Source of the DNA: Acorus gramineus
Taxonomy: Eukaryota; Streptophyta; Magnoliopsida; Acorales; Acoraceae
Length of the DNA stretch: 64,000 nt
Direction of reading: 5' to 3'
Assembly: GCA_030737835.1 (NCBI GenBank)
Contig: JAUJYN010000036.1
Coordinates: 1,116,001-1,180,000, forward strand
In this document: positions 32,369-44,027 of the stretch, one piece after another
How positions within the stretch are numbered: the first letter of the stretch is position 1
Layout of the letters: each line of letters opens with the position of its first letter
Made by a program: the position numbers and the translations under genes
The notes under the pieces: model-generated
The model's input: the letters and a program-made list of their open reading frames with translations, nothing else
What the model was told of the DNA's origin: nothing
Database searches by the model: none

Positions 32369-35239
32369 CTATACAGGAGATCAATAAAATACTCTAAACA
32401 ACAACTAAAAAGACAACACAGATAAAAGCAGGGCTAACATGATATATACACAGATAGCGGAAGCTAAAAGACTGAGTCTGTAATCCAAAAACATACTACA
32501 GACTCGATACATAATCAAATGTCCTGTGAGAGCCAATATACACACATACATCCAAATACAATCCAAACTGGGTGCCCAAGCACGGAAATATATACATACA
32601 ATCAAAAGGATGCTGATGGCCTCTAAAACTCGCGGGACGTGGCGCTACTCCGCTACTGGTGCAGTCTCTCGGGGAGCTCCTCCTTCAAGTCCGCCTCAGT
32701 AATCACTGGAGAAAAATATTATGCGAGGGGTGAGCCACACGCTCAGTGAATAGCACAACCCATGCATCACAATTTATATTAACCACAATTAATCAGTAAA
32801 AGCCTCAAAGTGGCATGAACAACACAAATCCAGTGGGTCGCTACATCGCCGAACCACCACACCCTCACCCTCACCCCTCAATAGGTGACATAGGATATTG
32901 GGACTGACTAGGCTGTTGGTCACCCTTGGTCCACCGATAGTCTCTCCTCCACTCCATAGGTCGCTTGGCCACTCCCACATTCAGCACAGTCCGTCCCAAA
33001 TCAGGAGGTGCCTACTGATGGGAGCCCTCTCACGGGACGACCTTTCTAACGCTGAGGCAGTCTCTACACGGATCCAACGAAGGGAACAGAACAGCCTATC
33101 CATACGCATATGATCCACTCGGATCCGCCGACAACACATCTCAACAACTCTAATGTCTTGAATTCTTTAGAATTCCTCCAGGGCGCATAACCAAGATGCG
33201 AGGAACATATATAATAATAATTAACGAGGGTTATAATATTATTGGGAAAAGAAACCTTGGGAGGGCAGCATGAGGTCCCGATATAGGACATCCTGACAAC
33301 CAAACAAGGAACACGGAGTACCCTAGCCCGGGTCTCAATGTTGACCTCGCAAGGCCCCCTTAATATTCCCCAAGGCATACTAATAGACATACGCTCGCAT
33401 TTAATTTAATAAATCAAACTAATAGGACGCATGCATAGGTCGAGGCTTTCCTAGCATGATAACAAGGTGACAGGATGCACGGCTCTTACACATATCCTAA
33501 GGGTGCAAGTCCCTAACATACAAGTCTAGGGTGGCATGCATTCTACGGACTAATCATGCTTACATAGATTACATATTACCAAGTTAATATTAACTATGGT
33601 GCCCCAGGGGAGGACGGTATACGCCCAAGTGCATATAGCGCCTCCCAACTGGGTTGGGTTGTCCCACTCACCAATAACCGGGTCGTCGCGCGATCGTCCG
33701 TCAAGATCTGCAAGACAGGGTAATCAACTCGGTGAGTAAAATACACAAATACACCAAAAATACACTAAAAATACACAACACTCGGGCAAACGTACATACG
33801 GCCCGTACGCACGCGAGCCCGAGCACCCCAACTCAATCCCGAACCCCCGGGCAGCCGTACGCACGGCCACCCGCCCCGGGCGCACAGCCGAGCCCCGGCC
33901 CGCGCGCCCAGACGCACTGCCGAGCCCAGCCCGCACGCCCGGACACCCTGCCGAGTCCCCCCGGGTGCACCGCGCGCTCACTGCGCCCCAGCGCAGCGAC
34001 TCGCGCGCACACCCGCACGCCCAGCACCCCATCGCCTCGCCCCGCGTGCACCCCGCGCGCCCCACCGGCTCGCCTCATCGCACGCGCACAGCACGCCTGC
34101 GCCTCTGCGCAGCGCTCCGCGCGCATGCCCCCGCACGGCGCCCTGCGCGCAGCATCCGCACGCGGTCCCCTACGCATGCCCGCACTGTGCCTCTGCGCAG
34201 CGCCCCGCGCGCACTCCCGCGCACGGCGCCCAGCGCGCAGCACCCGTACGCTCCTGCCAGCTGCTCTGCCTGCCGTGCTCGCCAGCCTGCCTGCCTGCGC
34301 TGCCTGCCTACCCGAGCCGGCCTGCCAACCTACCCGAGACACCCTACCACCTCCCCGACGGCCACCAATGGCCACCAACCGCCACCAACAGCCACCCACC
34401 TCCACCAACAGCCACCCATACCCAAAACCAGCCTCCTAACATGCATCTAAGCAAGAAAAGGAAGGAAAGAAGGCTTACCCTAGGAGAGGAAAGGAAGGGA
34501 AGGGGATCGGGAGCTCTTCGTGCACCGAAACACCTCCACAAGGACCACCACCACCAAGATCTCCTTCAGCCCTCAAGGTGGCTGAAATCAGAGGAGAAAA
34601 GAGGGCGTGTGAGGGGGTCATACACGTGGGAACTCGAATCTGAGACCACCGGTGGATAGATCAGGAGCTCACCTATCCTTTCTCTTCTTAGGGTTTCTTG
34701 ATCCAACACCTCTAGCTAGGTCAAAAGGTGGAAAAAGAGAGAGGGGGAGAGAGAAATTTAATTGGGGAAGATGATGAATAGTGGGGGAGAAGATATTTTA
34801 GCTCACTTATAAGTTAACTCCCACTTAGATTAGGCTAAGTAGGTTAATTAGGGTTTAAGAGAGGATTAGTGAGGCTTAAGTGAGCTTTGACTTGGGTCAA
34901 CCCAACCACACAAAAAAACAAAAGGGGTTGACCAAGTCATGGGCCCAATTTGACCAAGTCAACTTTCCCAATGACTTCTCGCTCGGTCAAAACCCGGATA
35001 CGCCCCAGAACTGTGAAATTCTGAAACGTTACCGGAATTCGATGAAATTTTCGTGAGTGGCTTGAAATGGCACCAATACACATAATACGCAGTTAGATTT
35101 TCAATCGGAGTCCTCAAACTCAGGATGATAGCTAACAGTCCAAAATTTTAGCGGTTCCGATCGAAAAACGAAAAAAACTCAAAAACTGCCAGAATGCTCC
35201 AATGGTTACCATAAGGCTAAAAGTGACACATATATAACA
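32368..35239 (-). repeat. E2 3' LTR (LTR-A with module), distal end missing
   Basis: It ends ACATATATAACA at 35239 next to the PPT. It contains the ~120-bp module at 33243-33362, a GC-rich tract at about 33790-34320, and splice-like signals on the minus strand: acceptor near 33707 (TTGCAG|ATCTT), donor near 34475 (GGTAAGCC), acceptor near 34583 (ATTTCAG|CC). A TATA-like TTATAAG lies near 34807. Its closest relative here by eye is the solo LTR at 15134-19229. Confidence 0.88.
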
Positions 35240-35254
35240 TTCTCCCCCCTTAGG
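35240..35254 (-). other. E2 polypurine tract
   Basis: Minus-strand CTAAGGGGGGAGAA directly precedes TGTTATATATG. Confidence 0.88.
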
Positions 35255-35286
35255 AAATTTTGTCCTCAAAATAAATACAAGAACAT

Positions 35287-36229
35287 CTAAGAAGGGAAAA
35301 GATGCGGATACGCGTCACGCATGGCGTCCTCGAGCTCCCAAGTGGCCTCGGCACCAGAACGGTGTTGCCATCGCACCTTGACCAGCTGGACGGTCTTGGT
35401 GCGGAGCCTCTTCTCGCGGCGGTCCAGGATCTCAATCGGCTGCTCGACGAAAGACAAGTCCGGCTCGAAGACGAGCGGCTCGAACGGGATGACGTGAGCA
35501 GGATCGTGGACATAACGCCTCAGCTGCGAGACATGGAAGACATCATGGGCCTGAGCCAACTGTGGGGGCAAAGCTATGCGATAGGCCACCTCCCCAACTC
35601 GCTCGAGGATGAGGAACGGCCCAATGAAACGCGGACTCAGCTTGCCCCGCACACCGAAACGGAAGATGCCCTTCACTGGGGACACCTTCAAGAAGACATG
35701 GTCACCAACCTCGAAGGCAAGCACACGGCGACGACGGTCAGCGTAGCACTTCTGACGACTCTGAGTGACTCGGATACGCTCGTGAATCGTCTTCACCATC
35801 TCTGAGGTCTGGTGAACGATCTCTGGTCCCTCCAACTGGCACTCCCCGACCTCGTCCCAACAAAAGGGGGACCTGCAACTACGGTCGTAGAGCGCCTCGT
35901 AAGGAGCCATCCGGATACTCGAGTGGTAGTTGTTGTTGTAGGCAAACTCCACCAACGGAAGGTGCCTCTCCCAACTGCCCCCAAAATCGAGAACACAGGC
36001 TCGCAGCATATCCTCAAGAGTCTGAATCGTCCTCTCCGACTGGCCGTCCGTCTGCGGATGAAACGCTGTACTGAAGTGGAGGTTCGTACCAAGGGCGTGC
36101 TGGAGGCTACGCTAGAACCTCGAAGTAAAACGCGCGTCTCGATCAGAAATGATGCTGACTGGAGTGCCATGGAGACGAACAACTGCGCCAGGGTGTCCAG
36201 AGAATCGGTGAGTCGGATGGGGAGGAAAT
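35287..36229 (-). pseudogene. pol: E2 integrase C-terminal half, GPY/F module and chromodomain-like tail
   Basis: A minus frame reads SERTIQTLEDMLRACVLD, which contains the catalytic Glu of the DD35E core, then FAYNNNYHSSIRMAPYEALY, FRFGVRGKLSPRFIGPF (GPY/F), AHDVFHVSQLRRY, and at the C-terminus VRWQHRSGAEATWELE, which resembles the chromodomain-like end of Tekay-type chromoviruses. The segment is one frame away from the upstream integrase, showing a short indel near 36230. It would bind chromatin and catalyse strand transfer if intact. Confidence 0.85.
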
Positions 36230-36929
36230 GAGCAGACTTCGTCAGCCGGTCGACGATCACCCAGATGGCATCGCGACCCGAACGTGACCTCGGCAAACCC
36301 GAGACGAAGTCCATGGTGATCTGCTCCCACTTCCACTGAGGGATCTCAATGGATTGCAGCTTCCCCGCAGGGCGCTGATGCTCCGACTTCACCTGCTGGC
36401 ATACTAGGCATCGGGCAACGAAACGGGCAATATCCGTCTTCATCCCGCGCCACCAGTAGCCACGACGAAGGCCCCTATACATCTTCGTGCCACCAGGATG
36501 CACTGTGTACCTCGAACGATGGGCCTCGTCCAGAATCTTCCGCTTCAGCTCTGCGTCATCGGGAATGCATACTCGGCCTCTGAACCGCAGGATCCCGTCC
36601 GCGCGAATCTGGTAGTCCGGACGCTCGCCCCGAGCGACGCCTTCAGAGAGGACTATAAAATACGGATCCTGAGCCTGAGCCGTGTGGATATTGTCGAGAA
36701 GGACTGGCTGCACCACTAGCCTGGCCAAAAAACCACCCGCAGGAGTCTCTCGAACACTGATCCAGCAAGCGGCCTCCTCCAGAAGCCTCCAACGACGGAC
36801 AGCCATGTGGGCGGCCATGCCCAAGGGCTGCCTACTGAGAGCATCTGCCACGACATTCGCCTTACCCGGATGGTAAGCGATGTCACAATCATAGTCCGTC
36901 AGGAACTCGACCCAACGTCTCTGACGCAT
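36230..36929 (-). pseudogene. pol: E2 integrase N-terminal half (HHCC finger and core start)
   Basis: After the RNaseH end (DIAYHPGKANVVADALSR) the frame reads HRSRYTVHPGGTKMY and VARCLVCQQVK, the HHCC zinc-binding finger. Next come WEQITMDFVSGLP with the first catalytic Asp, and IWVIVDRLTKSAHFLPIR. Close to LAQLFV the frame shifts. The second Asp (VSIISDRDARF) is read in another frame at 36112-36336. All three catalytic acidic residues are therefore still encoded but not in one frame. Confidence 0.85.
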
Positions 36930-37088
36930 GTTGAGCTCCGGCTGGGACTACAAATATGTCAAGCTCATATGATCAGTAAAGAGCTCGAACTCCTCTCCAT
37001 AGAGGTAATGCTTCCACATCTTCAGCGCAAAGATGATCGCTGCCAACTCAAGGTCGTGGGTGGGGTAATTCTGCTCATGGGGCTTCAA
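36870..37088 (-). pseudogene. pol: E2 RNaseH, 3' part
   Basis: The minus strand encodes [38 protein letters not shown] and a stop before QPELNMRQRRWVEFL. This is the second half of the Ty3/gypsy RNaseH domain. It follows directly on an RT fragment, so the RT thumb and first half of RNaseH were deleted. Confidence 0.8.
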
Positions 37089-37349
37089 CTAACGCGAACG
37101 GAGATCGATCTTCAGCTGGTAGTACCCCGAACGGAGATCGATCTTGGAAAAGACACGCGCTCCCTGGAGTTGGTCAAATAGATCATTGATCCGCGGCAAG
37201 GGGTACTTGTTCTGTACTGTCCGCTTGTTCAGCTGCTTGTAATCGATACAAAGCCGCAGCGAACCGTCCTTCTTCCGGATGAACAGAACAGGGGCTCCCC
37301 ACGGAGAAACACTCGGACATGCGAAGCCCTTCTCCAGCAACTCCTCCAA
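37089..37349 (-). pseudogene. pol: E2 reverse transcriptase N-terminal fragment
   Basis: It encodes [51 protein letters not shown] and [13 protein letters not shown], the RT fingers and first palm Asp. Beyond YYQLKI a short repeat (gaacggagatcgatctt at about 37097 and 37127) marks a deletion that removed the FGLTNAP and YxDD/FIDD catalytic boxes. The enzyme is inactive. A single stop (TAG) separates it from the protease/gag ORF upstream. Confidence 0.88.
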
Positions 37350-39408
37350 CTACTCCTTGAGCACCCTCAGCTCTGCAGGGGCCATCCGGTACGGAGCTCT
37401 CGAAATCGGCTCAGTCCCCGGAATCAGATTGATCTCAAACTCGATCGCGCGATCCGGCGGTAATCCTGGAAGATCATCGGGGAAAACCTCGGGATACTCT
37501 GCCACGACCGGAGTCTGACTGATATCTGCCCGCAGCGGTGCATCCTCCTGAGCAATGTACGCTAGAAAGCCCTCGCATCCTCCCTGAAGGAGTCTCCACG
37601 CCTGCATGGACGACACGAACCCCAAAGGGGCTACGTCACGATCGCCCACGAACTGGAAGGACCTCCGACCCGGAAGGTGGAAAGACACCGACTTGGCAAA
37701 ACAGTCGATGCTGGCGTGACTAGCTGCAAGCCAATCCATTCCCAGGATGGCATCAAAATCCGTCATCTCGAGCTCCACCAACTCCACCGGAAACTCATGC
37801 TCCGCAACCAGCACTGTACACCCTCGGTACACCGAACGGAGGAGTATACGGTCTCCCACGGGCAATGATATCTCCAAGATAGCATCCAAAGGGGCGGACG
37901 CCACGCCCGTCCGTCTCGCGAAAGCGGGAGACACGAACGAGTGTGTGGCACCGGAATCAAATAACACATATGCAGGGAGCTGGGAGATCTGAACAATACC
38001 TCGGACCACGCTGCCTGATGCCTGAGCCTCCTCTACCGAAAGCGCTGCCACTCGGCCCTGAACAAACTGCGGTTGAGGAGCAGGGGCACACCTCGCCGGC
38101 TGCGCTGGCTGCCTCCTCTGGTCAACACGGCCACCCTGTGGCTGCTGCTGCTGAGGCTGCTGCTGCGGCTGGCGCTGAGGCTGCTGCTGCTGCTGGCGCT
38201 GAGGCTGCTGCTGGAACTGCTGCTGCTGCTGCGGAGGCAGCACATGGGGTCGATCAGCATCTGGGCAATTATACAAGATATGCCCGATGCGCTGACAGTG
38301 GTAGCAGCGCCGCGTCTCCGGTCGCCTGGACTGGACTGGTACCACCGTGATGGGTGCTGGACCTCGCACTGGCACCACATCTGCTGGAGGAGAGGCAGCC
38401 ACTGACCGATCAAAGCGGGGCCTCTTCTTCTTGCGCTGTCCCTGGTCCTGGCTCCTAGGTGGTCTCTGATCAGCCGAAGGGGTCGAAACCCTCACGAGGA
38501 TCCCGAGGTCTCGCTCGACTAGCTTCGCCCGAGACACCAAGTCCGAGTACCGCGTGAATGCCTGGGAGGTGACGTGCACCCGAATGGCGCTGCTGAGACC
38601 AAGCTCAAAACGACGGTACCTCATCTCCTCGTCCATCACCAAAGCTGGGGTGAATCTGGATAGCCTCGTGAAGCGTGTGGAGTAATCAGCAACGGACATA
38701 GAGCCCTGCGCTAGCTGCTCAAACTTCTGCATCACGATCTGTCGCGTCGAGAACGGGAAGTACTCCTCCAAGAAATACCTCCGGAATCCCGCCCATGTAA
38801 GCTGCTCCACTCCCTCGGGGATATCCACTGATCGGGTAGCCCACCAGTCGGCGGCGCTACCCTTCAGCATAAAAGTGGCCAGGGAGACTCGTTGGAGGTC
38901 GGTGCAACGCATGGTCGAGAAGATCGCATCCACCTCCATCAACCAACGCTCTGGGGCAAGGGGATCCGCCGTCTGGCCCTGGAACTCGGGAGGGTGGAGC
39001 TTCAGAAAGGCAGCGAGGCCGCTCTGCTGCACTCGCGCTGCAGCCTCTAGCCCCACCTCCCTCTCCTGGGGATCCTGAACTCTGACTGCCGGAACCACCA
39101 CGGGGACTGGGGGTACGTCGGGTACCATAGGTGGATCTGCCACCAAGGGGACCTGCGGAACTGCCTCGCGGGTCGCCCGCAGCTCTTGAATCTCCCGTGC
39201 CTAATCTGCCAACACTCTGGTCTGGGCCTCCAGTGCCGTGGTCTGCGTCTCCACCAAATCTGCTATCCGCACAAACGCGCGCTCCCAGGCAGGAGGCTCC
39301 TGCGCCGATCCTGGCCTCACGGCTGAGGACTCTCCAGTAGCATCCTCGCCTCTGGTAGGTCCGGAAACCTCCAAAGGTCGAGAGGGACCACGTCCGCGCC
39401 GTCCTCTG
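37350..39408 (-). pseudogene. gag: E2 gag-protease, copy X (598-residue open segment)
   Basis: The minus frame includes APERWLMEVDAIFSTMRC, LKGSAADWWATRSVDIP, YFPFSTRQIVMQKFEQL and the CCHC knuckle CYHCQRIGHILYNC near 38265-38310. A Gln-rich linker of CAG-type repeats (38140-38240) follows, then the aspartic protease VLFDSGATHSFVS near 37930-37970, and MDWLAASHASIDC. It ends in the RT leader LRVLKE and a stop. The open segment starts at 39146; the same frame extends upstream to 39408 with one stop (TAG near 39203). The first five or so codons are missing because of the chimeric join, so there is no native start codon. Confidence 0.88.
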
Positions 39409-39415
39409 ACATGCG
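39400..39415. other. Chimeric junction inside E2 (RT start of copy Y joined to gag codon ~6 of copy X)
   Basis: Left of the join the plus strand reads ccgcgccgtcctctg, the reverse of gag near its start. Right of it acatgcgaagcccttctcg is the reverse of the RT phrase EKGFAC. The native continuations are ctgcgaggaggcat for gag (7056-7071) and cggacatgcgaagcc for RT (37315). Almost no homology is shared. Confidence 0.88.
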
Positions 39416-39858
39416 AAGCCCTTCTCGAGCCACTCCTCCAGCTGCTCCTTGAGCACCTTCAGTTCTGCTGGGGCCATCCCGGTACGGAGCTCTCGAAATC
39501 GGCTCGGTCCCAGAATTAGATTAATCTCAAACTCGATCGCGCGGTCCGGCGGTAGTCCTAGAAGATCATTAGGGAAAACCTCAGGATATTCTACCACGAC
39601 TGGAGTCTGACTGATATCTGCCCGCAGTGGTGCATTATCCTCAGCAATGTACACAAGAAAACCCTCACATCCTCCTTGAAGGAGTCTCCACGCCTTGATG
39701 GACGACACGAACCCCAAAGGGGCTATGTCCTGATCGCCCACGAACTGGAAAAATCTCTTACCAGGGATGTGGAAAGACACCAACTTCACAAAACAGTTGA
39801 TACTGGCGTGGCTAGCTGAGAGCCAGTCCATTCCTAGGATGGCATCGAAGTCCGTCAT
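39409..39858 (-). pseudogene. pol: E2 copy Y: protease end to RT start
   Basis: It encodes MTDFDAILGMDWLSASHASI, FQFVGDQDIAPLGFVSS, PEVFPNDLLGLPPDRAIEFE and the start of RT, LKEQLEEWLEKGFAC, before the join at 39408. It parallels copy X at 37340-37790 with many substitutions. Downstream of the join the open frame runs on in a wrong frame of gag to 38857, which is not real coding. Confidence 0.85.
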
Positions 39859-39894
39859 GGAGCTCGACCAACTCTAATGGAAACTCATGCTCCG

Positions 39895-40674
39895 CTATCG
39901 CCATGGTACACCCCCGGTAAACAGATGGAGGAGAATACGGTCTCCGACGGGCAATGATATCTCCAGCATAACATCAAGAGGGGCAGACACCATGCCTACC
40001 CGTCTCGCAAAAACGGGAGACACGAACGAGTGCGTGGCTCCGGAATCAAATAGCACATATGCAGGAAGCTGGGAGATCAGAACAATACCTCGGACAACGC
40101 TACCCGAAGCCTGCGCCTCCTCGGTCGTAAGTGCTGCAACACGACCCTGAACAAGCTGCGGCTGAGGAGCAGGGGCACACCTCGCAGGCTGCACTGGCTG
40201 CCTCCTCTGGTCAACTCGGCCACCCTGTGGCTGCTGCTGCTGCTGCTGGCGTGGCTGCTGCTGCTGTTGGCGCGGCTGCTGCTGTAGCTGCTGCTGCGGC
40301 TGCTGTCGAGGCACAGGGGGTCGGCCAGCATCAGGGCAATCATAGGAAATATGTCTGACCCGCTGACAATGGTAACAACGTCGCGTCTCCGGTCGCCTAG
40401 CCTGGAATGGTACTGCAGCAATGGGTGCTGGACCCCGCACTGGCACCACATCGACTGGAGTAGCGGCGGCCGCTGGCTGATCAAAGCGGGGCCGCTTGCT
40501 CTTGTGACGTCCTTGGTCCTGGCTCCTGGGGGGCCTCTGGTCTACAGAAGGGGTTTGAACCCCCGAAGGAACCCCAAGGTCTCGCTCAACTGTCCTCGCA
40601 CGAGACACCAAGTCTGAGTACCTCGAGAACGCCTGAGAGGTGACGTGCACCCTGATGGTGCTAATGAGACCCAT
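39895..40674 (-). pseudogene. gag: E2 gag copy Y, zinc knuckle and protease
   Basis: It encodes SQAFSRYSDLVSRARTVERD, a CCHC knuckle CYHCQRVRHISYDC near 40345-40385, a Gln-rich tract, and the protease motif VLFDSGATHSFVS near 40025-40065. It is in the same frame as the upstream gag ORF, separated by one in-frame stop near 40687. After VGDRILLH the frame is disturbed by two compensating indels near 39900 and regained by 39858. Confidence 0.88.
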
Positions 40675-40689
40675 CTCGAAACGACGGCA

Positions 40690-41490
40690 TCACATCTCCT
40701 CATCCATCACTAAGGCGGGGGTGAACTGAGAAAGCCTCGTGAAACGTGTAGAGTAATCAGCGACTGACATGGAGCCCTGCGTCAGCTGCTCGAACTCTCG
40801 CATCATGATCTGGCGTTTCAAAAATGGGAAGTAATCCTCCAGAAAGTGACTCTGAAATCTAGCCCATAGAAGTCGCCCCACACCCTTGGGGATGTCCACT
40901 GATCGAGTAGCCCACCAGTCGACGGCGCTACCCTTCAACATGAAGGTGGCCAGTGAGACACGCTGGCGGTCGGTGCAGTGCATGGTCGAGAAGATCTTGT
41001 CTATCTCCATCAACCAACGCTCGGGGGCAAGGGGGTCCGTCGACAGGCCATGGAACTCGGGAGGGTGAAGCTTCAGAAAGGCAGTGAGGCCGCTCTGATG
41101 CACACGTGCCGCAGCCTCTAGCTCCACCTCCCTCTCCATGGGATCCTGAATTCCCTCTACTAGAATCTCCACAGGGACAGGGGGTACCTCGAGCACCACC
41201 GGTGGATCTGCTACTAAGGGGCCTTGCGGAACTGCCTTGCGGGCCGCCCGCAGCTCCTGGATCTCTCGCGCTTGATCAGCCAACGCCCTAGTCTGGGCCT
41301 CCAATGCCCTAGTCTGAGTCTCCAATAGATCTGCGATACGAGCATAAGCACGCTCCCATGCAGGAGGCTCCTGCGCTGGTCCTGGCCCAATAGCCGAGGA
41401 CCCTTCAGTAGACTCCTCGCCTCTGGTAGGTTCAGAAACCTCCAAGGCCCGAGGGGGACCACGTCCACGCATCCCTCTGCGAGGAGGCAT
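40690..41490 (-). pseudogene. gag: E2 gag copy Y, N-terminus and gag domain
   Basis: The ORF starts MPPRRGMRGRGPPRALEVSE about 110 bp downstream of the 5' LTR. It has a predicted helical segment (IADLLETQTRALEAQTRALA), then LKLHPPEFHGLSTD, ERWLMEIDKIFSTM, LKGSAVDWWATR and DYFPFLKRQIMMREFEQL. It ends at a TGA near 40687 where copy X has an Arg codon, so one substitution-type change truncates it. Otherwise it is a full-length capsid region. Confidence 0.9.
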
Positions 41491-41585
41491 ATCAGTAACC
41501 TAAGAAACAGACACTAGGATCAAATAACTCATATAGAAATCCTAGGACTCATCTCTAAGAAAACAATTGGCTCTGACAGGACCAG

Positions 41586-41597
41586 GCTCTGATACCA
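41586..41597 (-). other. E2 primer-binding site
   Basis: Minus-strand TGGTATCAGAGC lies five bases from the LTR boundary at 41603. Confidence 0.92.
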
Positions 41598-41602
41598 ACT
41601 TT

Positions 41603-44027
41603 TGTCACGCCCCAGGGCGGCCGTCCCCGATACGTGGCAAATATATATATATCAGCAGTCCATACACGAGATCAATAAAAGACTCTAAACAACATCGAAG
41701 GTAATAACACAATTAATCAATGTAGCTGACATAATATATATACATATAGCGGAAGCTTAAACGACTGAGTCTGTAATTCAAAGACATATTACAGACCAGA
41801 ATACATAATCAATTGTCCTGTGAGAGCCAATACAAGACAAAGACATCCACATACAAGAATTGTGCCTAAGCACGAGTAACAATAATACAAGCAAAAAAGG
41901 GGGATGCTGATGGCCTCTCACTCGCAAGATCTAAATACGCGAACGCTGCTCCGCTACTGATGTGATGCCTCGGGGAGCTCCTCCTTCAGATCCGACTCAG
42001 CGACAACTGGAGGAAAAGATATGCGAGGGGTGAGCCACACGCTCAGTGAATGGTACAATCCATGCAACACAACTCATATTTAATCTTTAACATCATTAAA
42101 GTCCCAAGATGGGAGTAACTGTACAAATTGGTGGGTTGTAGCGACGCCGACCCACCTCACCCTCACCCTCACCCTCACCCTTTAGAGGTGACATAGGACT
42201 CTTGGGAGAGATTAGACTGCTCTACACCCTTGGTCCACCGGTAGCCCTTTCCCCGGGTAGCCTCTACCTGGTATACTCCCATGGTCAGTACGTTCCCGAA
42301 TGCATCGGTAGTACCTACAGATGGGAGCCCTCTGTCAGGACAACTTTTCCCAACCCGGTTAGTTCCTACATGGATCCAACGAAGGGGAGAAAACAATCTA
42401 CACTCACGGATACGATCCTCTTGGATCCGTCGACAACGATTACTAAACATTGCTAAGGTAACGAATTCTCAATAATTCCTCTAGGGTGCATAACTAAGAT
42501 GCGGGGAAAAACATATATTACAATAACAAGGTTATAATATTTTCTAAGGCATGCTTATACTAACATATTCTCATTTTGGTTTAATTAAATTAAACTAGAT
42601 GGGAACATGCATAGATCAAGGCTTTTCAAGCATGGGACATGGTGTCTAGGCATGTATGGGCCTCTATACATGATACATGGATGTATATCCCTAGCATACA
42701 ATGTCTAACATGGTATGGTTACATCATAGCAAAACATGCATTAACATAAGGTTTTATTTACACAAGTTAATATGTAGTTATGGTGCCCCAGGGGAGGGCA
42801 ATACACGCCTACATGCATCGAACGCCTCCCAACTGGGTTGGATCGACCCACTCACCGCAACCCGGGTCGTTGCGTGACCGTTCGCCAAGATCTACAAGAC
42901 AAGGGCATTCAATATGGTGAGTATAACTACACAATTAGACATGGAATTTACTAGAAGTGCCAAAAACTCGGACAAACACGCATACGAGCTCGCACGCATG
43001 CTCGCGCACCTGCGCGGACGCGCGCGTGCCCGCCAGAGTGCCAGACTGCGCGGGCCAGCGCCCCCATACGCGCGCAGACACGCGTGCACGCACGCGGGCC
43101 GATGACCCCGCGCGCGTGCCCAAACCTCTCCCACCCCCTCCTCAGCCCTCCCACACCCCCTACCACCTATGCATGGCATGCATGAACACCCTAAGAGCCC
43201 TAACAACCATTTAAAACAAAGATAAAGGAGGAGGAGAGCTTACCAAAGGAGGGGAAAGGAAAGGGAGGTACTGGGGTGCCCTTGGCGCACCAAAACCACC
43301 GCAACCGCCACCACCAACACCACCACCTCCTCAGCCTTGCTTGGCTGCAAATCAGGGGCAAAAAGGGGAGCATGAGAGGGGTGAAAGCTAGAGAGAAAGA
43401 AAGAGAGAAAGGGACAACAACACCCACACAACCACACCTTTCAGTGCTCTTTCTCTTTCACTTCTCTTCTTTTGCTTCTTCTTCTCCTTCTTTCCTTTAA
43501 AAAGAACACACACACACACACACACACACACACTCAAGGAGAGGAGACGTGGGAATGGTGAGGGAGAGAGAGAGAGATCCCTCTTTTTCCACCATTTGGG
43601 GGGGGGGTGATGAGAAGGGAAAAAGGGGGGTTGGACTTAGGCTAAACTCACCCACACACACTAAAAATATCAAAAGATTTCTTACCCTTTAAGCAAGAGG
43701 GGGGTGAGGTTACCCAAGGTCACCTTAACCACCAAAATATCCCAACACTATTCCTCCTAACAAACCAGAAACGACCGAAACCCGGATATGATTCGGAACT
43801 GCATAATTTTTAAAACGTTACCGGAATTCGATGAAATTTTTATGAGTAGTACAAAATGGCACCAGGACTCATAATATGCAGTTAGATTTTCAATCGGAGT
43901 TCTCAAACTCATGCAGATAGCTAAAAGTAAAAAATTTAGCGGCTCCGATCGAAAAATGAAAAATTGGAAAATGGCCAGAAATGACCCAAATGTGACCAAT
44001 AGACTAAAAAGTGACACATATATAACA
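41603..44027 (-). repeat. E2 5' LTR (LTR-A, 2.4 kb subtype)
   Basis: The plus strand begins TGTCACGCCCC and ends ACATATATAACA. It lacks the ~120-bp module and resembles the solo LTR at 27992-30505. Splice-like signals on the minus strand are a donor near 43240 (TTTG|GTAAGCTC), an acceptor near 42888 (TTGTAG|ATCTT) and a donor near 42855 (GCG|GTGAGTGG). The GC-rich tract is short (about 42980-43120). A (CA)n run lies at 43506-43534. Confidence 0.92.

Larger units (their letters stand above)
32368..44027 (-). mobile_element. E2: chimeric Ty3/gypsy chromovirus with duplicated gag-protease
   Basis: On the minus strand: 5' LTR-A (41603-44027), primer-binding site, gag and protease to the start of RT (copy Y, 41490-39409), an abrupt join at about 39408, a second gag-protease-RT-RNaseH-integrase (copy X), PPT, then a 3' LTR-A (32368-35239) lacking its distal end. 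The two LTRs belong to different subtypes: the 5' one is 2.4 kb without the ~120-bp module, the 3' one carries the module at 33243-33362. The gag copies also differ throughout. E2 is therefore two elements joined. GTGGG follows the LTR at 44028 but has no partner. Confidence 0.85.

Noticed and set aside
38857-39408. C-terminal half of the 333-codon minus ORF 38857-39858.
   Set aside because: Past the chimeric join at 39408 it is gag read in the wrong frame; copy X uses another frame there.
43506-43534. (CA)n, (CT)n, poly-G and poly-C runs (30087-30105, 43506-43534, 52794-52807, 63894-63914, 63961-63980) as functional sites.
   Set aside because: Simple sequence repeats of the kind common in LTR leaders; the poly-C at 63961 may partly be a sequencing artefact.
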